Source of the DNA: Stigonema ocellatum SAG 48.90 = DSM 106950
GTDB taxonomy: Bacteria > Cyanobacteriota > Cyanobacteriia > Cyanobacteriales > Nostocaceae
Direction of reading: 5' to 3'
Length of the DNA: 59,628 nucleotides
Assembly: GCA_016903675.1 (NCBI GenBank)
Contig: JADQBA010000050.1
Location: forward strand, 1 to 59,628
The translations under genes and the position numbers were made by a program. Of this stretch, positions 33,726 to 42,503 are shown in pieces. Position 1 is the first letter of the stretch. Each line of letters starts with the position of its first letter. Below the pieces are notes generated by a model. It saw nothing but the letters and a program-made list of their open reading frames with translations, was not told the origin of the DNA and made no database searches.

Positions 33726-33765
33726 CTATAGGATTCCTATTTGATTTTTGAAATATACGTAGTCC
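33726..33765. repeat. Partial copy of the TATAGGA-ended MITE
   Basis: CTATAGGATTCCTATTTGAT followed by TTTTGAAATATACGTAG matches the right end (reversed) of the elements at 42163-42286 and 51563-51689, with a different core (GTCCGGGCTAAAGCCCC). Confidence 0.55.
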
Positions 33766-33804
33766 GGGCTAAAGCCCCACCTACTAAAATAGTATCTCCT
33801 ACCG

Positions 33805-34848
33805 CTACCGCTGACTAATAGTTTTTGGTGTTATAGCTGCATATTGTTGAGGAGTCAGCATAGCTTCCTGAATATTAATGCGTTTAGGAATCACTTTTTC
33901 CCGTGTAAACAAATCTGCTATTTTCTGTTGATTATCCATAGTTTTTGAGTTGATTGCTCTCAATCCATAGGCTCGCCTTTTTATAATTACCTCTAGGGTA
34001 GGCTCATCAATTTTGAGTGCAGGAGCAACAATTTTTGTAACTTCTTGTGTGTTATCATCAGCCCACTTTCCTATCTTATCTATTTCCTCTAAAACCAATC
34101 GCACCAATTCCGGATTTTCACTGGCAAAATTCCGAGACGCCATATAAAAGCCACCCTGAGTAGCAATTCCTTTAGCATCTCGAAGTACACGAGCATTAAC
34201 AGTTTTTTGTGCTAAAGCCATATAGGGGTCCCATGTCACCCAAGCATCGAGCTTTCCTTGAATAAAAGCTGCTTGTGCTTCCGAGGGAGGCATACTGAGA
34301 GCTTGAATATCGCTATATTTTAATCCAACCTCTTCCAATGCTTTGATTAATAAATAATGGGAAGCAGAACCCTTTTGAAAAACAACTTTTTTGCCCTTAA
34401 GGTCAGCAACACTACGGATTGGAGAATTTGGAGTAACGATAATCCCGCTTCCTTGACCTGTACCTGGTTTTCCACTGGCAATATAAACTAAAGAAGCGCC
34501 AGCAGCTTGGGCAAATATCGGAGGTGTTTCTCCCACAGCACCGACATCCACTTTACCCAGATCCATCGCTTCCATCAGTTGTGGTCCGGCAGCGAATTGT
34601 GACCATTCTACAGAGACTCCTAACGGTTGCAGACGTTTCTCTAAAACACCTTTGAGCTTCACAATATCTCCAGGACTTTGATATCCCATGTGAACAAGTT
34701 TTGTTTTAAACCCAGTAACTTTTATTTCGTTTTTTGGGGTTTCAATCGTACAACTAGTTAATGTTGAAACTGTTAGCAATCCATGCAATAAAAAGTATGA
34801 TAGTTGCTTAAAATAATTAACACGCAAATTCTTAAATGAGGCAATCAT
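33805..34848 (-). CDS. ssuA: Sulfonate-binding lipoprotein SsuA-like (copy 1)
   Basis: 347 aa periplasmic receptor. The signal peptide ends in LTVSTLTSC with lipid-anchored Cys33. Family marks: RLQPLGVSVEWSQFAAGPQLMEAMDLGKVDVGAVGETPPIFAQAAG, VADLKGKKVVFQKGSASHYLLIKALE and GKLDAWVTWDPYMAL. Next to ssuC (about 110 bp) in the same orientation, so this is probably its cognate receptor. Two close paralogues follow at 35279 and 40695. Confidence 0.9.
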   Translation of the reverse strand: MIASFKNLRVNYFKQLSYFLLHGLLTVSTLTSCTIETPKNEIKVTGFKTKLVHMGYQSPGDIVKLKGVLEKRLQPLGVSVEWSQFAAGPQLMEAMDLGKVDVGAVGETPPIFAQAAGASLVYIASGKPGTGQGSGIIVTPNSPIRSVADLKGKKVVFQKGSASHYLLIKALEEVGLKYSDIQALSMPPSEAQAAFIQGKLDAWVTWDPYMALAQKTVNARVLRDAKGIATQGGFYMASRNFASENPELVRLVLEEIDKIGKWADDNTQEVTKIVAPALKIDEPTLEVIIKRRAYGLRAINSKTMDNQQKIADLFTREKVIPKRINIQEAMLTPQQYAAITPKTISQR

Positions 34849-34876
34849 GGTAGTTTTATTAGATTTATAATAGCTA

Positions 34877-35005
34877 TTAAGATTTTAATTTTACCTTTTC
34901 TGTCAGCAAATCAAATAACCCTGGCGGGTATTTAGGTCTGTAACGGGCATAATACCAAGCAGCACCTTTAAATAATGTTGGGTCGTATGCAGGAAGTTTT
35001 GTCAT
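34877..35005 (-). pseudogene. N-terminal stump of a class I SAM methyltransferase
   Basis: 42 residues from ATG 35005: MTKLPAYDPTLFKGAAWYYA, then RYRPKYPPGLFDLLTEKVKL and a stop. This is the characteristic start of a cyanobacterial methyltransferase family (LF.GAA.YYARYRP.YP..LFD.L). The SAM-binding glycine motif and the rest are missing. Its stop lies 28 bp before ssuA copy 1. Confidence 0.6.
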
Positions 35006-35089
35006 GCGAGAAAATCTAAAATGCTAAATTCTATTAGGGTTAAGGAAAAATAGCACACCCATAATTGACTAACTTTTTTTGATGAGTTT

Positions 35090-35147
35090 GTAGTTGCGCT
35101 GTCTTCGCATAAAATCGTGGTTTTTTTTGCGAAGACAGCGCAACTAC
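35090..35147. repeat. Dispersed GTAGTTGCGC hairpin, second relative
   Basis: GTAGTTGCGCTGTCTTCGC (35090-35108) perfectly inverted at 35129-35147. Same outer arms as 26380-26434 with a different inner stem. Confidence 0.7.
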
Positions 35148-35157
35148 GAACTAAAAT

Positions 35158-35230
35158 CTAAAGTCCTCAAAAATACGAGGACTAAAGTCCTCACTACAAA
35201 CCCATCAAAGTTGAATTGCCAGACTAGTAT
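35158..35230. repeat. Partial CTAGT-ended MITE
   Basis: TAAAGTCCTC ... GAGGACTAAAGTCCTCACTA, CAAACCCATCAAAGTTG and the terminal TGCCAGACTAG match the right half of the element at 44638-44768. The left terminus is missing, replaced by the neighbouring hairpin. Confidence 0.6.
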
Positions 35231-35278
35231 ATTGAAAAATTCAATAATTTGGAGGACCCGCCCAGAACCCAGAGATAT

Positions 35279-36367
35279 CTACCGTTTGGCAAGCACATCC
35301 TTGGGAGTAAATTCGGCATATTGTGCGGGTGTCAAAAACCCTTCTCTAACATTTACCTTCTTGGGAATAAGTTTTAGATTATACCATAGATCTGCAACCT
35401 GTTGTTGCTTGTTAATAATTTCCTCTGTAATAGGTCGCAGTCCCCAATCATACTTGCTGTGCATTTTTTCCAGAGTGGGTATATCAAGCTGAGTTACAGG
35501 AGCAAGCAGTTGTGCAACTTCTTGAGGATGATCCTTAGACCAGAGTTCGGTTTTTTGCAGTTCCTCCAAAAATACTTTGATGACATCAGGGTGATCCTGG
35601 TAAAACTGGCGAGAAGTTGAGAAAAAGTTGCCAGTATCACGCAAGTTTCCACCATCTGTGACAACACGGCCTAATTGCTGCTGTACAGTTCTTGTGACAA
35701 AAGGCTCCCAAATAAACCAAGCATCCACTTTTCCCTGACTTAACGCTGCATTTGCGTCTGGTGGCGGGAGAAAAACTGACTGAACATCGCTCAGTTTCAG
35801 CCCCTCTTTTTCTAAAGCTTTTACCAACAGATAGTGACCAATAGATGCTTTTTGGAAAGCAACCTTTTTGCCCTTCAAATCGGCAACAGTTTTAACGGGA
35901 GAGTTGACTGGAACTAAAAGTGAGATTGATTTCCCATTAGGATATGTAGCCGCCAGGTACACCAAGGGTATACCTGCTGCTTGTGCAAAGGGGGGAGGCG
36001 ACTCTGCCGTCAATGCGATATCGAGTCCGCCAGCATTGATACCTTCTAGCTGTTGCGGTCCTGCTGCAAACTCAGGCCACTGTACCTTAAAACCCAAGGG
36101 TGTTAATCTTTTTTCCAAAGTGCCTTGCTTTTCTAAAACAGCTAAAGCAGTAAGCTGTTTTGAACGAACAATACGCACCACTTGCGTCTCTGTGTTCTTA
36201 GGTTGACCTACCTGCTGCTGAGTTGTGTTTGGTGGTGCCTGACAACTTAACAGGGTAGTGGATAGCACCAAGCAGTAGCCAAAGATGAATAATAGGGAAC
36301 GACGAGTGTTTAGTCGGCGCTTCCACGATTTAAATTTTTCTTTCAACCGTTCCATGGGTTCATTCAT
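35279..36367 (-). CDS. Sulfonate-binding lipoprotein SsuA-like (copy 2)
   Basis: 362 aa. A basic N-terminus is followed by LLFIFGYCLVLSTTLLSC with lipidated Cys42. RLTPLGFKVQWPEFAAGPQQLEGINAGGLDIALTAESPPPFAQAAG and GKVDAWFIWEPFVTR place it in the SsuA family, but the ligand loop differs from copy 1 (LTAESPPP against AVGETPPI), suggesting a different sulfonate or sulfate ester. Probably serves the same SsuBC pair. Upstream lies 417 bp without a gene. Confidence 0.88.
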   Translation of the reverse strand: MNEPMERLKEKFKSWKRRLNTRRSLLFIFGYCLVLSTTLLSCQAPPNTTQQQVGQPKNTETQVVRIVRSKQLTALAVLEKQGTLEKRLTPLGFKVQWPEFAAGPQQLEGINAGGLDIALTAESPPPFAQAAGIPLVYLAATYPNGKSISLLVPVNSPVKTVADLKGKKVAFQKASIGHYLLVKALEKEGLKLSDVQSVFLPPPDANAALSQGKVDAWFIWEPFVTRTVQQQLGRVVTDGGNLRDTGNFFSTSRQFYQDHPDVIKVFLEELQKTELWSKDHPQEVAQLLAPVTQLDIPTLEKMHSKYDWGLRPITEEIINKQQQVADLWYNLKLIPKKVNVREGFLTPAQYAEFTPKDVLAKR

Positions 36368-36784
36368 TAGGACTTAGGTGTCCACACAGCTTCTTTGATT
36401 TAAATTTGTCTTTAGACATAGTCGTAAAAATTAATTATGCGTTCGTTAAAACCCTTGGTAGGGACTTTCCGACCCTTCGCCCCTACATCAATTCTAGAGA
36501 TGTCTAATGGAGAAAATAGGGTGATTTAAACCACCCTAATTACAGGAGATTCAGACAACTTTTGTAATCTTTTTGAGGATCATTTCACTAATCATAATAA
36601 TTTGCCAATTGTCAAAATCTAAAATTTAAAACTATTATTCCATTCTTTGCGTACTTCGCGCCTTTGCGGTTCATTTAAAAAATTAAGGAAGTCAGATGGG
36701 TGATGGAAAATCCCATCCGACGCACCAATTGGTGGAGGCAAAACTGAATTGGTTGTTAATTGTCAAAAAGTACTAACTAAATAT
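36368..36784. other. Intergenic stretch between SsuA-like 2 and SfnB-like
   Basis: No gene. A hairpin GATGGG-TGATGGAAAAT-CCCATC near 36696-36718 follows the SfnB-like stop on the minus strand and may be a terminator, so copy 2 of SsuA probably has its own promoter here. Confidence 0.4.
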
Positions 36785-37996
36785 TTAGGAGTATTGAGTA
36801 ACGATAGGTAACTCATTCTTCAGTACCCAATTACCTAAATCTCGCAATTTGTAATCTACCGGGTCGTGAAGCGTGAAAGTGCGCAGATCCCGCCAGTAAC
36901 GATCAAAGCCATATTTGCTAGCAGTGGAACGGGTTCCCATCACTTCAAAAATGCGGCTGGTGATATCCAATCCCACTTTCGTCGCCAACGCTTTGGCAGC
37001 GAAAACAGCGATCGCAGCTTCTCCCCGTTCTTGGACAGTCAGATTGACATCTTTTTCCCATGCTTTTTGTACTTTCGCGGCGGCACTGTCAGCTAAAGTA
37101 ATAGCTGCTTGGAGTTCAATCCACAATTCACCGTAATGACGCAGGATATAAGGATCATCTGTAGCACTATCCACCCCTGAAGTAATCCAGGGTTTAGCCA
37201 GGGTTGTTGTGTAATGTTTTGCAGCGACAAATGCCCCTTCCGTAATCCCCAGATACACATAGGTTTTGGTAAGCTGGGCAATGATTCCCAGAAATGTAGC
37301 AAAAGCACTATCAGGAGGATGAGGAGGTCCCAAAATTTCATCTTTTTTCACCAGAACATTGTCAAACGTGAACGTATTACTATCCGTTCGCCGTTGCCCA
37401 ATATTCTCCCAATCCTGATTAGACTTAACACCTTCTCGATTTTTAGGAATCACGAACAACAAGGGTGCTTCTATGCCATTTTGCACAGCGGAAAACACCC
37501 GCAAATCAGCAATACCAACGCCTGTGCCAAAACTCTTAACGCCATTAACACGGAAATTTTCGCCTTCTGGGCTAATTTGCAGTCGCGTATCTCGCGTGTT
37601 GATGGCATTAGCCCAAAACAAGTTATTCCGAGATGTTTCCCAATAGTATCTATCCTTTTGCTCTGGCGTTCCCGACACATGACCCAAAGCACTTAAATTC
37701 AGATGATTTCCATAGAGTTGACCAATGGAACCATCAGCTTGAGAAAGTTCTTGGACAATTTTCAGGGCTTCTGACCAAGTTGCCCCAATGCCACCATATT
37801 CTTGCGGTACGACCAAAGGCAGTAGGCCATTTTCCCGCAGTCGCTGAACTTCCAAATCTGGAGATCCTGCCTTGGCATCCCGTTCAACGGCAGTTTTGGC
37901 AAGTTCCTGAGAAAGGGAAGATGCGATCGCAATCCACTCCTGGGACTTTTTCTCCTCTAACAGTTGTACCATATTGTTAATTACTTCTCGGTACAT
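36785..37996 (-). CDS. SfnB/DszC-like flavin-dependent monooxygenase (acyl-CoA dehydrogenase fold)
   Basis: 403 aa with acyl-CoA dehydrogenase architecture: N-terminal helices (LRENGLLPLVVPQEYGGIGA), a middle beta domain (NGVKSFGTGVGIADLRVFSA, GQRRTDSNTFTFDNVLVKKDEILGP) and C-terminal helices with SRIFEVMGTRSTASKYGFDRYWRDLRTFTLHDP. The RxxRxFTLHDP ending with a conserved His is typical of SfnB, SoxC and DszC types that use reduced flavin to open sulfones or other organosulfur compounds. It sits 7 bp after ssuB, so it is co-transcribed with the transporter. The substrate is inferred from context. Confidence 0.85.
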   Translation of the reverse strand: MYREVINNMVQLLEEKKSQEWIAIASSLSQELAKTAVERDAKAGSPDLEVQRLRENGLLPLVVPQEYGGIGATWSEALKIVQELSQADGSIGQLYGNHLNLSALGHVSGTPEQKDRYYWETSRNNLFWANAINTRDTRLQISPEGENFRVNGVKSFGTGVGIADLRVFSAVQNGIEAPLLFVIPKNREGVKSNQDWENIGQRRTDSNTFTFDNVLVKKDEILGPPHPPDSAFATFLGIIAQLTKTYVYLGITEGAFVAAKHYTTTLAKPWITSGVDSATDDPYILRHYGELWIELQAAITLADSAAAKVQKAWEKDVNLTVQERGEAAIAVFAAKALATKVGLDITSRIFEVMGTRSTASKYGFDRYWRDLRTFTLHDPVDYKLRDLGNWVLKNELPIVTQYS

Positions 37997-38003
37997 TAGT
38001 GTA

Positions 38004-38825
38004 CTATTTAACCAGAGCAGAGTTTGAAATCCCTATGCGGGATTGAAACAATAGCTGCTCTTCCTTAACTTCGCCTAAGCTTTCCACCTTGCCCATCACA
38101 TGCCCCAAGATGTGTTCTACTGTTTGAGCGAACACTGCATTTCCCCTAGCTCTTGGACGCGGTAGGGAAATGGGAACATTCATTGTTATCCGACCGTTTT
38201 CAATCAGTACAACTCTATCTGCCAGAACCACGGCTTCTTCTACATCGTGGGTAATCAGCAGTGCAGTAAATTGCTGTTCGAGCCATAAACTCTCTATTAA
38301 GTGCTGCATTTCAATGCGAGTCAGAGCATCTAAAGCGCCGAGGGGTTCATCTAGAAGCAACAAAGAAGGTTTACTTGCCAAAGCTCTTGCCAAAGCTACC
38401 CGCTGGCGTTGTCCACCAGAAAGTACAGCAGGCCATTCGTTAGCGCGATCTTCGAGTCCTACAGAGCGAAGAACTTGTAAAGCGCTTTGCCGAACAAATA
38501 CTTTAGAGCCAAGCAAGCCTAGCTCTACATTTGCCAACACCCGCTGCCAAGGCAACAGACGCGCATCTTGGAACATCATCCGAATGGTTGGGTCGAGGCT
38601 ACGAAGGGATTTTTGCCCATCCAAAAAGACACCGCCTGCACTTGGAGCGTCTAGTCCTGCAATGAGGCGTAGCATTGTACTTTTGCCACATCCGCTGCGA
38701 CCCACAATTGCCACAAATTCTCCAGGCATGATATCCATATCTATGCCTTGTAAAACAGCTTTAGAGCCAAAGGACTTTCTCAACCCTTCTAGTTTTAAAT
38801 GCATCCCACGCTGTTCAGATACCAT
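38004..38825 (-). CDS. ssuB: Sulfonate ABC transporter ATPase SsuB
   Basis: 273 aa. Walker A GRSGCGKST, Q-loop MMFQDARLLPWQRV (typical SsuB/TauB/NrtD), signature LSGGQRQR, Walker B LLLLDEPLGALD and H-loop LLITHDVEEAV. GGAGG 8-9 nt before ATG 38825 fixes the start. Head of a two-gene unit with the SfnB-like monooxygenase, separated from ssuC by about 4 kb. Confidence 0.92.
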   Translation of the reverse strand: MVSEQRGMHLKLEGLRKSFGSKAVLQGIDMDIMPGEFVAIVGRSGCGKSTMLRLIAGLDAPSAGGVFLDGQKSLRSLDPTIRMMFQDARLLPWQRVLANVELGLLGSKVFVRQSALQVLRSVGLEDRANEWPAVLSGGQRQRVALARALASKPSLLLLDEPLGALDALTRIEMQHLIESLWLEQQFTALLITHDVEEAVVLADRVVLIENGRITMNVPISLPRPRARGNAVFAQTVEHILGHVMGKVESLGEVKEEQLLFQSRIGISNSALVK

Positions 38826-39374
38826 ACAAAAAAAACCTCCAATATTAGACCGTGTACTATTGGCTGGGATGGAACACTAAAAACCCTCAACAGACTCTAC
38901 AAACCGTTACTCTTGTCATTCCATCAATGCCAAGCAATGGTTTGCTGCATTCTTTGTTCCCCCCCTTTGGTTGTCTACCTAAGTTAGTATTTTTCAATTC
39001 AAAGGGTGTAGGGTTTAGGGTTTAGGGTGTCGGTACCAAGGTCAGTTGACGTGGGATTGAAACTTGGACGCAGTGTTTCTTGCGGCACTTTACAAGGGAA
39101 CACATATTTTTTTCACGGTAAGCTCTAAACCCACCGCTGAAGGATTCTTGCATTCCCGACACCCTACACCCCACACCCGACACCCCATATGATTGTAAAC
39201 ACCTATAAATTGCTAGAGTATTAGTAGAATGTTTATAGTATTTTCACATAGTCTTAGTTAAAAAGCAAGGGTAGTTTGTAAAAAATTACAACAATCAAAT
39301 TGATGATTTTCCAAATTTAGAATTGCTATTTCCTAAGAAATCCTCTATAATAAGGTGAAAAATTGTGATTAAAC
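38826..39374. other. Intergenic stretch upstream of ssuB
   Basis: No gene. Contains heptamer-like AGGGTTTAGGGTTTAGGGTG (about 39005-39030) and its C-rich counterpart near 39165-39185, so the two can pair. Otherwise AT-rich, with the ssuB promoter presumably in 38826-39000. Confidence 0.4.
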
Positions 39375-39546
39375 ATGGTTTTGTTGGATCACTTTCATCC
39401 TCCGCTAAGCATCCGTCGGCACTGGCACGCCTTTCACAATGCGTGGGCAACGTACATTGCCTCAGATTTGAACCAGCGCCTTCCGCAGGGATATTTTGCA
39501 GAGCCAAATGTACAGTTTGGCATTGAAATTGATGTCGCCGCGTTTG
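39375..39546 (+). pseudogene. N-terminal stump of a conserved cyanobacterial protein
   Basis: From ATG 39375: MVLLDHFHPPLSIRRHWHAF, then HNAWATYIASDLNQRLPQGY and FAEPNVQFGIEIDVAAFEE. This looks like the well-conserved start of a larger soluble protein family of filamentous cyanobacteria, whose name I cannot give with certainty. After FEE the frame runs into the palindromic repeat at 39561-39588 and stops, so the gene has been cut there. Confidence 0.55.
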
Positions 39547-39560
39547 AGGAATCGGTATTT

Positions 39561-39588
39561 GTAGGGGCTACTTGCAAGTAGCCCCTAC
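39561..39588. repeat. 28-bp perfect palindrome
   Basis: GTAGGGGCTACTTG/CAAGTAGCCCCTAC. It truncates the preceding stump and lies 3 bp beyond the nitroreductase stop, where it can act as a terminator. Confidence 0.75.
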
Positions 39589-39591
39589 AAC

Positions 39592-40413
39592 TTATCGCAG
39601 TGGGAAACCGAGGTTTTTTAAGGCTTCGCCAAGGCGATCGCGTCCCGATAAAGACTCAGCAGAAGCTACCCGTTTGACTGAATGTTCCGTCCAGTCACCA
39701 GGGATATTCATCTGTTGAGCAGAGTAAAAAGCTTTCATCACGTCATTGTAGTGAGCGATCGCCTCATCTTGTTCTGCTAGCCGATAAGTTTCTCGATGCA
39801 GTACAGATGATTGGGGTAAACGGGGTTTAATCGCAGCAGCAACAGATGGATCGGGATAGCCTACACACAATCCAAATACAGCAAAGACATGGGGAGGCAA
39901 ATTAAGTAGAGAAGCCACTTCTTCCGGGTGGTTACGCATCGCACCAATATAGACTGTTCCTAAGCCAAGAGATTCAGCGGCTACCGTTGCATTTTGAGCT
40001 GCCAATGCTGCATCTATTGTTGCCATCAGGAACATTTCCAAATAGTCTAAAGCCTCATGAGGTAGTCCGCGACTTTCAGCAATGTGAGTCAAGCGAGCCA
40101 AATCTGCTAACCAAACCAAAAATAGAGGACACTGTCGAATATGGGCTTGATTTTTAGCCAGTTGTGATAACTTTTCCTTACGGTTTGTGTCTTCTACTGC
40201 TACCACACTCCATGTCTGGAGATTAGATGATGTTGACGCTGATTGAGCCGCCGCCACCAAGATTTCTAAAGTTCCTGAAGGCAAAGGATCAGCTAGATAA
40301 GCTCGAATTGAGCGGTGAGATAACAGAGTATTTAGGCTGTCATTCCAAGAAACATCCGCATTGACAGCATCAACTCCATAACGGCGATTTAGCAACTCAG
40401 TAGGATTCGGCAT
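39592..40413 (-). CDS. Nitroreductase-family NADPH-dependent oxidoreductase (NfsA-like)
   Basis: 273 aa. FMN-binding nitroreductase fold: HRSIRAYLADPLPSGTLEILVAAAQSASTSSNLQTWSVVAVED at the N-terminus, AAESLGLGTVYIGAMRNHPEEVASLL mid-protein, VFAVFGLCVGYPDP, and the basic C-terminal extension seen in NfsA types. It could supply reduced flavin for the SfnB-like or SsuD enzymes, an inference from its place in the sulfur island. Upstream lies a block of heptamer repeats. Confidence 0.85.
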   Translation of the reverse strand: MPNPTELLNRRYGVDAVNADVSWNDSLNTLLSHRSIRAYLADPLPSGTLEILVAAAQSASTSSNLQTWSVVAVEDTNRKEKLSQLAKNQAHIRQCPLFLVWLADLARLTHIAESRGLPHEALDYLEMFLMATIDAALAAQNATVAAESLGLGTVYIGAMRNHPEEVASLLNLPPHVFAVFGLCVGYPDPSVAAAIKPRLPQSSVLHRETYRLAEQDEAIAHYNDVMKAFYSAQQMNIPGDWTEHSVKRVASAESLSGRDRLGEALKNLGFPLR

Positions 40414-40432
40414 AATTATAAGAGTGAGGAGT

Positions 40433-40690
40433 GAGGAATTAGGAGTTAGGAGTTAGGAGTTAGGAGTTAGGAGTTAGGAGTTAGTTGTTGGTTGTCAGAT
40501 GTTAGTATAGCAGTCCGTGCAGGAGTTTTGAAAGTCCAGAAACCCGGTTTCTAAAGGATGCAATTTTCACAATTGAAATAAAATTGCTATAGTTAGTTCT
40601 CAGTTGTTGGGTGTCGGCTCTAAAAAAACTCCTAACTCCTAACTCCTAACTCCTAACTCCTAACTCCTCACTCCTAACTCCTCACTCCTA
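40433..40690. repeat. Inverted pair of heptamer repeat arrays
   Basis: AGGAGTT units (40433-40483) and CTCCTAA units (about 40629-40690) are reverse complements about 145 bp apart. Between them lie TATAGCAGTCCGTGCAGGAG and AAACCCGGTTTC repeat fragments. The transcript could form a very long hairpin between the nitroreductase and SsuA-like 3 genes. Confidence 0.75.
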
Positions 40691-40694
40691 ACAC

Positions 40695-41837
40695 CTAACT
40701 TTTTGGTGACAAGGCGGCGTATTGTTCTGGTTTTAGCATAGCCTCTTTCACGTCAATCTGTTTGGGTATCAATTTCAATTTATAGTAAGTATCCGCTACT
40801 TTCTGTTGTTTAGCCATCAGTTGTTCATCGATTGGTACAACACCAAATTTTTTTCTATCAGTTGCCTTTTTCATCGTTTCTAAATCAATTCCTAAGACAG
40901 GTGCAAGAGTTTCTGCCACAGCTGCCCGATTTTTATCTGACCAATCCTCTAGTTTTGTAATTTCCTCTAAAATTGCTTTAACCGTTTGTGGATTCTCAGT
41001 AGCAAACTTGCGACTAGCCAAATAATATCCTCCTTGATTGCTAACAGACTTAGAATCAACCAAGACACGGGGATTTAAGGCTTTTTCAGCTGCTGCATAA
41101 AAGGGATCCCAAATTGCCCAAGCATCCAGGCTACCCTTGACAAAGGCTGCACGGGCATCTGCTGGGGGTAAAGACACAGGTTGAATATCACTGTACTGCA
41201 ATCCTGCTTTTTCTAAAACCTGTACTACAAAATAATGAGCGCTAGAACCTTTTTGAAAGGCAATTTTTTTGCCTTTGAGGTCAGCTAATGTTTTGATAGG
41301 AGAGTTTTGGGGAACAAGAAGAGCTTGACCAGCAGGACTAGGAGCAATCCCGGCAATATAAGTGAGTGATGCTCCCGCTGCTTGGGCAAAAATTGGCGGT
41401 GATTCTCCTGTATGCCCAAAGTCAATACTTCCCACATTCATGGCTTCTAAAAGTTGTGGTCCAGCAGGAAAATCAATCCACTGCACAGAGACTCCTTCTG
41501 GTTGCAGACGTTTCTCTAAAACACCCTTACTCTTGATGAGAATTGCTGATTTTTGATAGCCAAATCTAACTACTGATGCTTTGGTTGCAGTCGTATTAGT
41601 AGCAGATGTAGCAGTTGGATTAGCTGAATTATTAGCTGAGTTATTGGGTGTGCAAGACGCAAACAACAAACTGAGGCATAAGCCAGCAATAAAAGGACCA
41701 AAGATGCTTTGGGGAAAGACAGATAATAATCTCTTTTGTCTTTCAAATCTGAAGAAACTCGATTGAAGCAAAGATATCCATTCAGATTTCCTTGAGGGGA
41801 TCATCTGTCGTAAAAATTTTACCAGTAGGCTAATCAT
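40695..41837 (-). CDS. Sulfonate-binding lipoprotein SsuA-like (copy 3)
   Basis: 380 aa, with the longest N-terminus of the three; GLCLSLLFASC gives lipidated Cys62, preceded by 40 extra residues that may be over-annotated (later Met12 is an alternative). An NSANNSANPTATSATNT linker follows. The ligand domain is very close to copy 1: RLQPEGVSVQWIDFPAGPQLLEAMNVGSIDFGHTGESPPIFAQAAG and GSLDAWAIWDPFYAAAEKAL. Clearly a paralogue within the same sulfur island. Confidence 0.88.
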   Translation of the reverse strand: MISLLVKFLRQMIPSRKSEWISLLQSSFFRFERQKRLLSVFPQSIFGPFIAGLCLSLLFASCTPNNSANNSANPTATSATNTTATKASVVRFGYQKSAILIKSKGVLEKRLQPEGVSVQWIDFPAGPQLLEAMNVGSIDFGHTGESPPIFAQAAGASLTYIAGIAPSPAGQALLVPQNSPIKTLADLKGKKIAFQKGSSAHYFVVQVLEKAGLQYSDIQPVSLPPADARAAFVKGSLDAWAIWDPFYAAAEKALNPRVLVDSKSVSNQGGYYLASRKFATENPQTVKAILEEITKLEDWSDKNRAAVAETLAPVLGIDLETMKKATDRKKFGVVPIDEQLMAKQQKVADTYYKLKLIPKQIDVKEAMLKPEQYAALSPKS

Positions 41838-42503
41838 GAAACGTCTCTAAAAATGTGGGTGAAAATGAGGTATGAGTTAATAGAGTTCAGTTAAGCACCA
41901 GCCCAGAAACCGGGTTTCGCAGAAGTTACCCGGTTTCTAAGACCTCAGCACTTACCCACCAAGCGTATTGAGGTATAAGTGCGGATTGTTGATTATTTTA
42001 CTTATATGTGATAGTCTATTTTTATGTATTAACTCCATAATGTTGGTAGATTTACAGTATATAAAGATTATAACCCCACTAGTGAGCGTGAAACTATAGC
42101 AATCCTATTTCAGCTGTGAAAAATATTCAGTGGTGGCTCTTGAGTGTTAACAGTCAACGTAATATAGGAATCCTAAATCATTCATGAAAAATTTTCAGTA
42201 GGGTGGGCACTGCCCACCAGATCCGGGTTGTGGTGGGCAGTGCCCACCCTACGTATATTTCAAAAATCAAATATCATCCCTATATCAGGTTCGGTTAAGC
42301 ACTTATAATATCCGTAGGTTGGGTTTCACTCTTGTCAACCCAACCTACATTGATAAATTCTATTATAAGTAATCACCCGAATTTGATATAGGTCCTAGAT
42401 TTGTGAAAAATCCAAGCTTCAGAAACCCGGTTTCTCGACGCTCACGAATTATTTAGGATTGTCACATAACATAACAATCAAATTCATCTTCTTCGCAAGT
42501 GGG
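41838..42503. other. Repeat-rich gene-free stretch
   Basis: Holds the palindrome AGAAACCGGGTTTCGCAGAA / TTACCCGGTTTCT (41906-41940), a TATAGCAATCC half repeat near 42097, the MITE at 42163-42286, and a GTAGGTTGGGTTT / AACCCAACCTAC hairpin (42315-42352). No open frame. The promoter for SsuA-like 3 should lie near 41990-42060, an AT-rich stretch. Confidence 0.5.
42163..42286. mobile_element. MITE with TATAGGAATCC ends, copy 1
   Basis: TATAGGAATCCTAAATCATT at the left; the right end AAATCAAATATCATCCCTAT is its imperfect inverse. The core is a strong hairpin GTAGGGTGGGCACTGCCCAC / GTGGGCAGTGCCCACCCTAC. A near-identical copy is at 51563-51689. Confidence 0.75.

Noticed and set aside
38170..38880. 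236-codon open frame opposite ssuB
   Set aside because: Antisense shadow of a strongly supported ABC ATPase; Ser/Arg-rich composition typical of reverse-strand artefacts.
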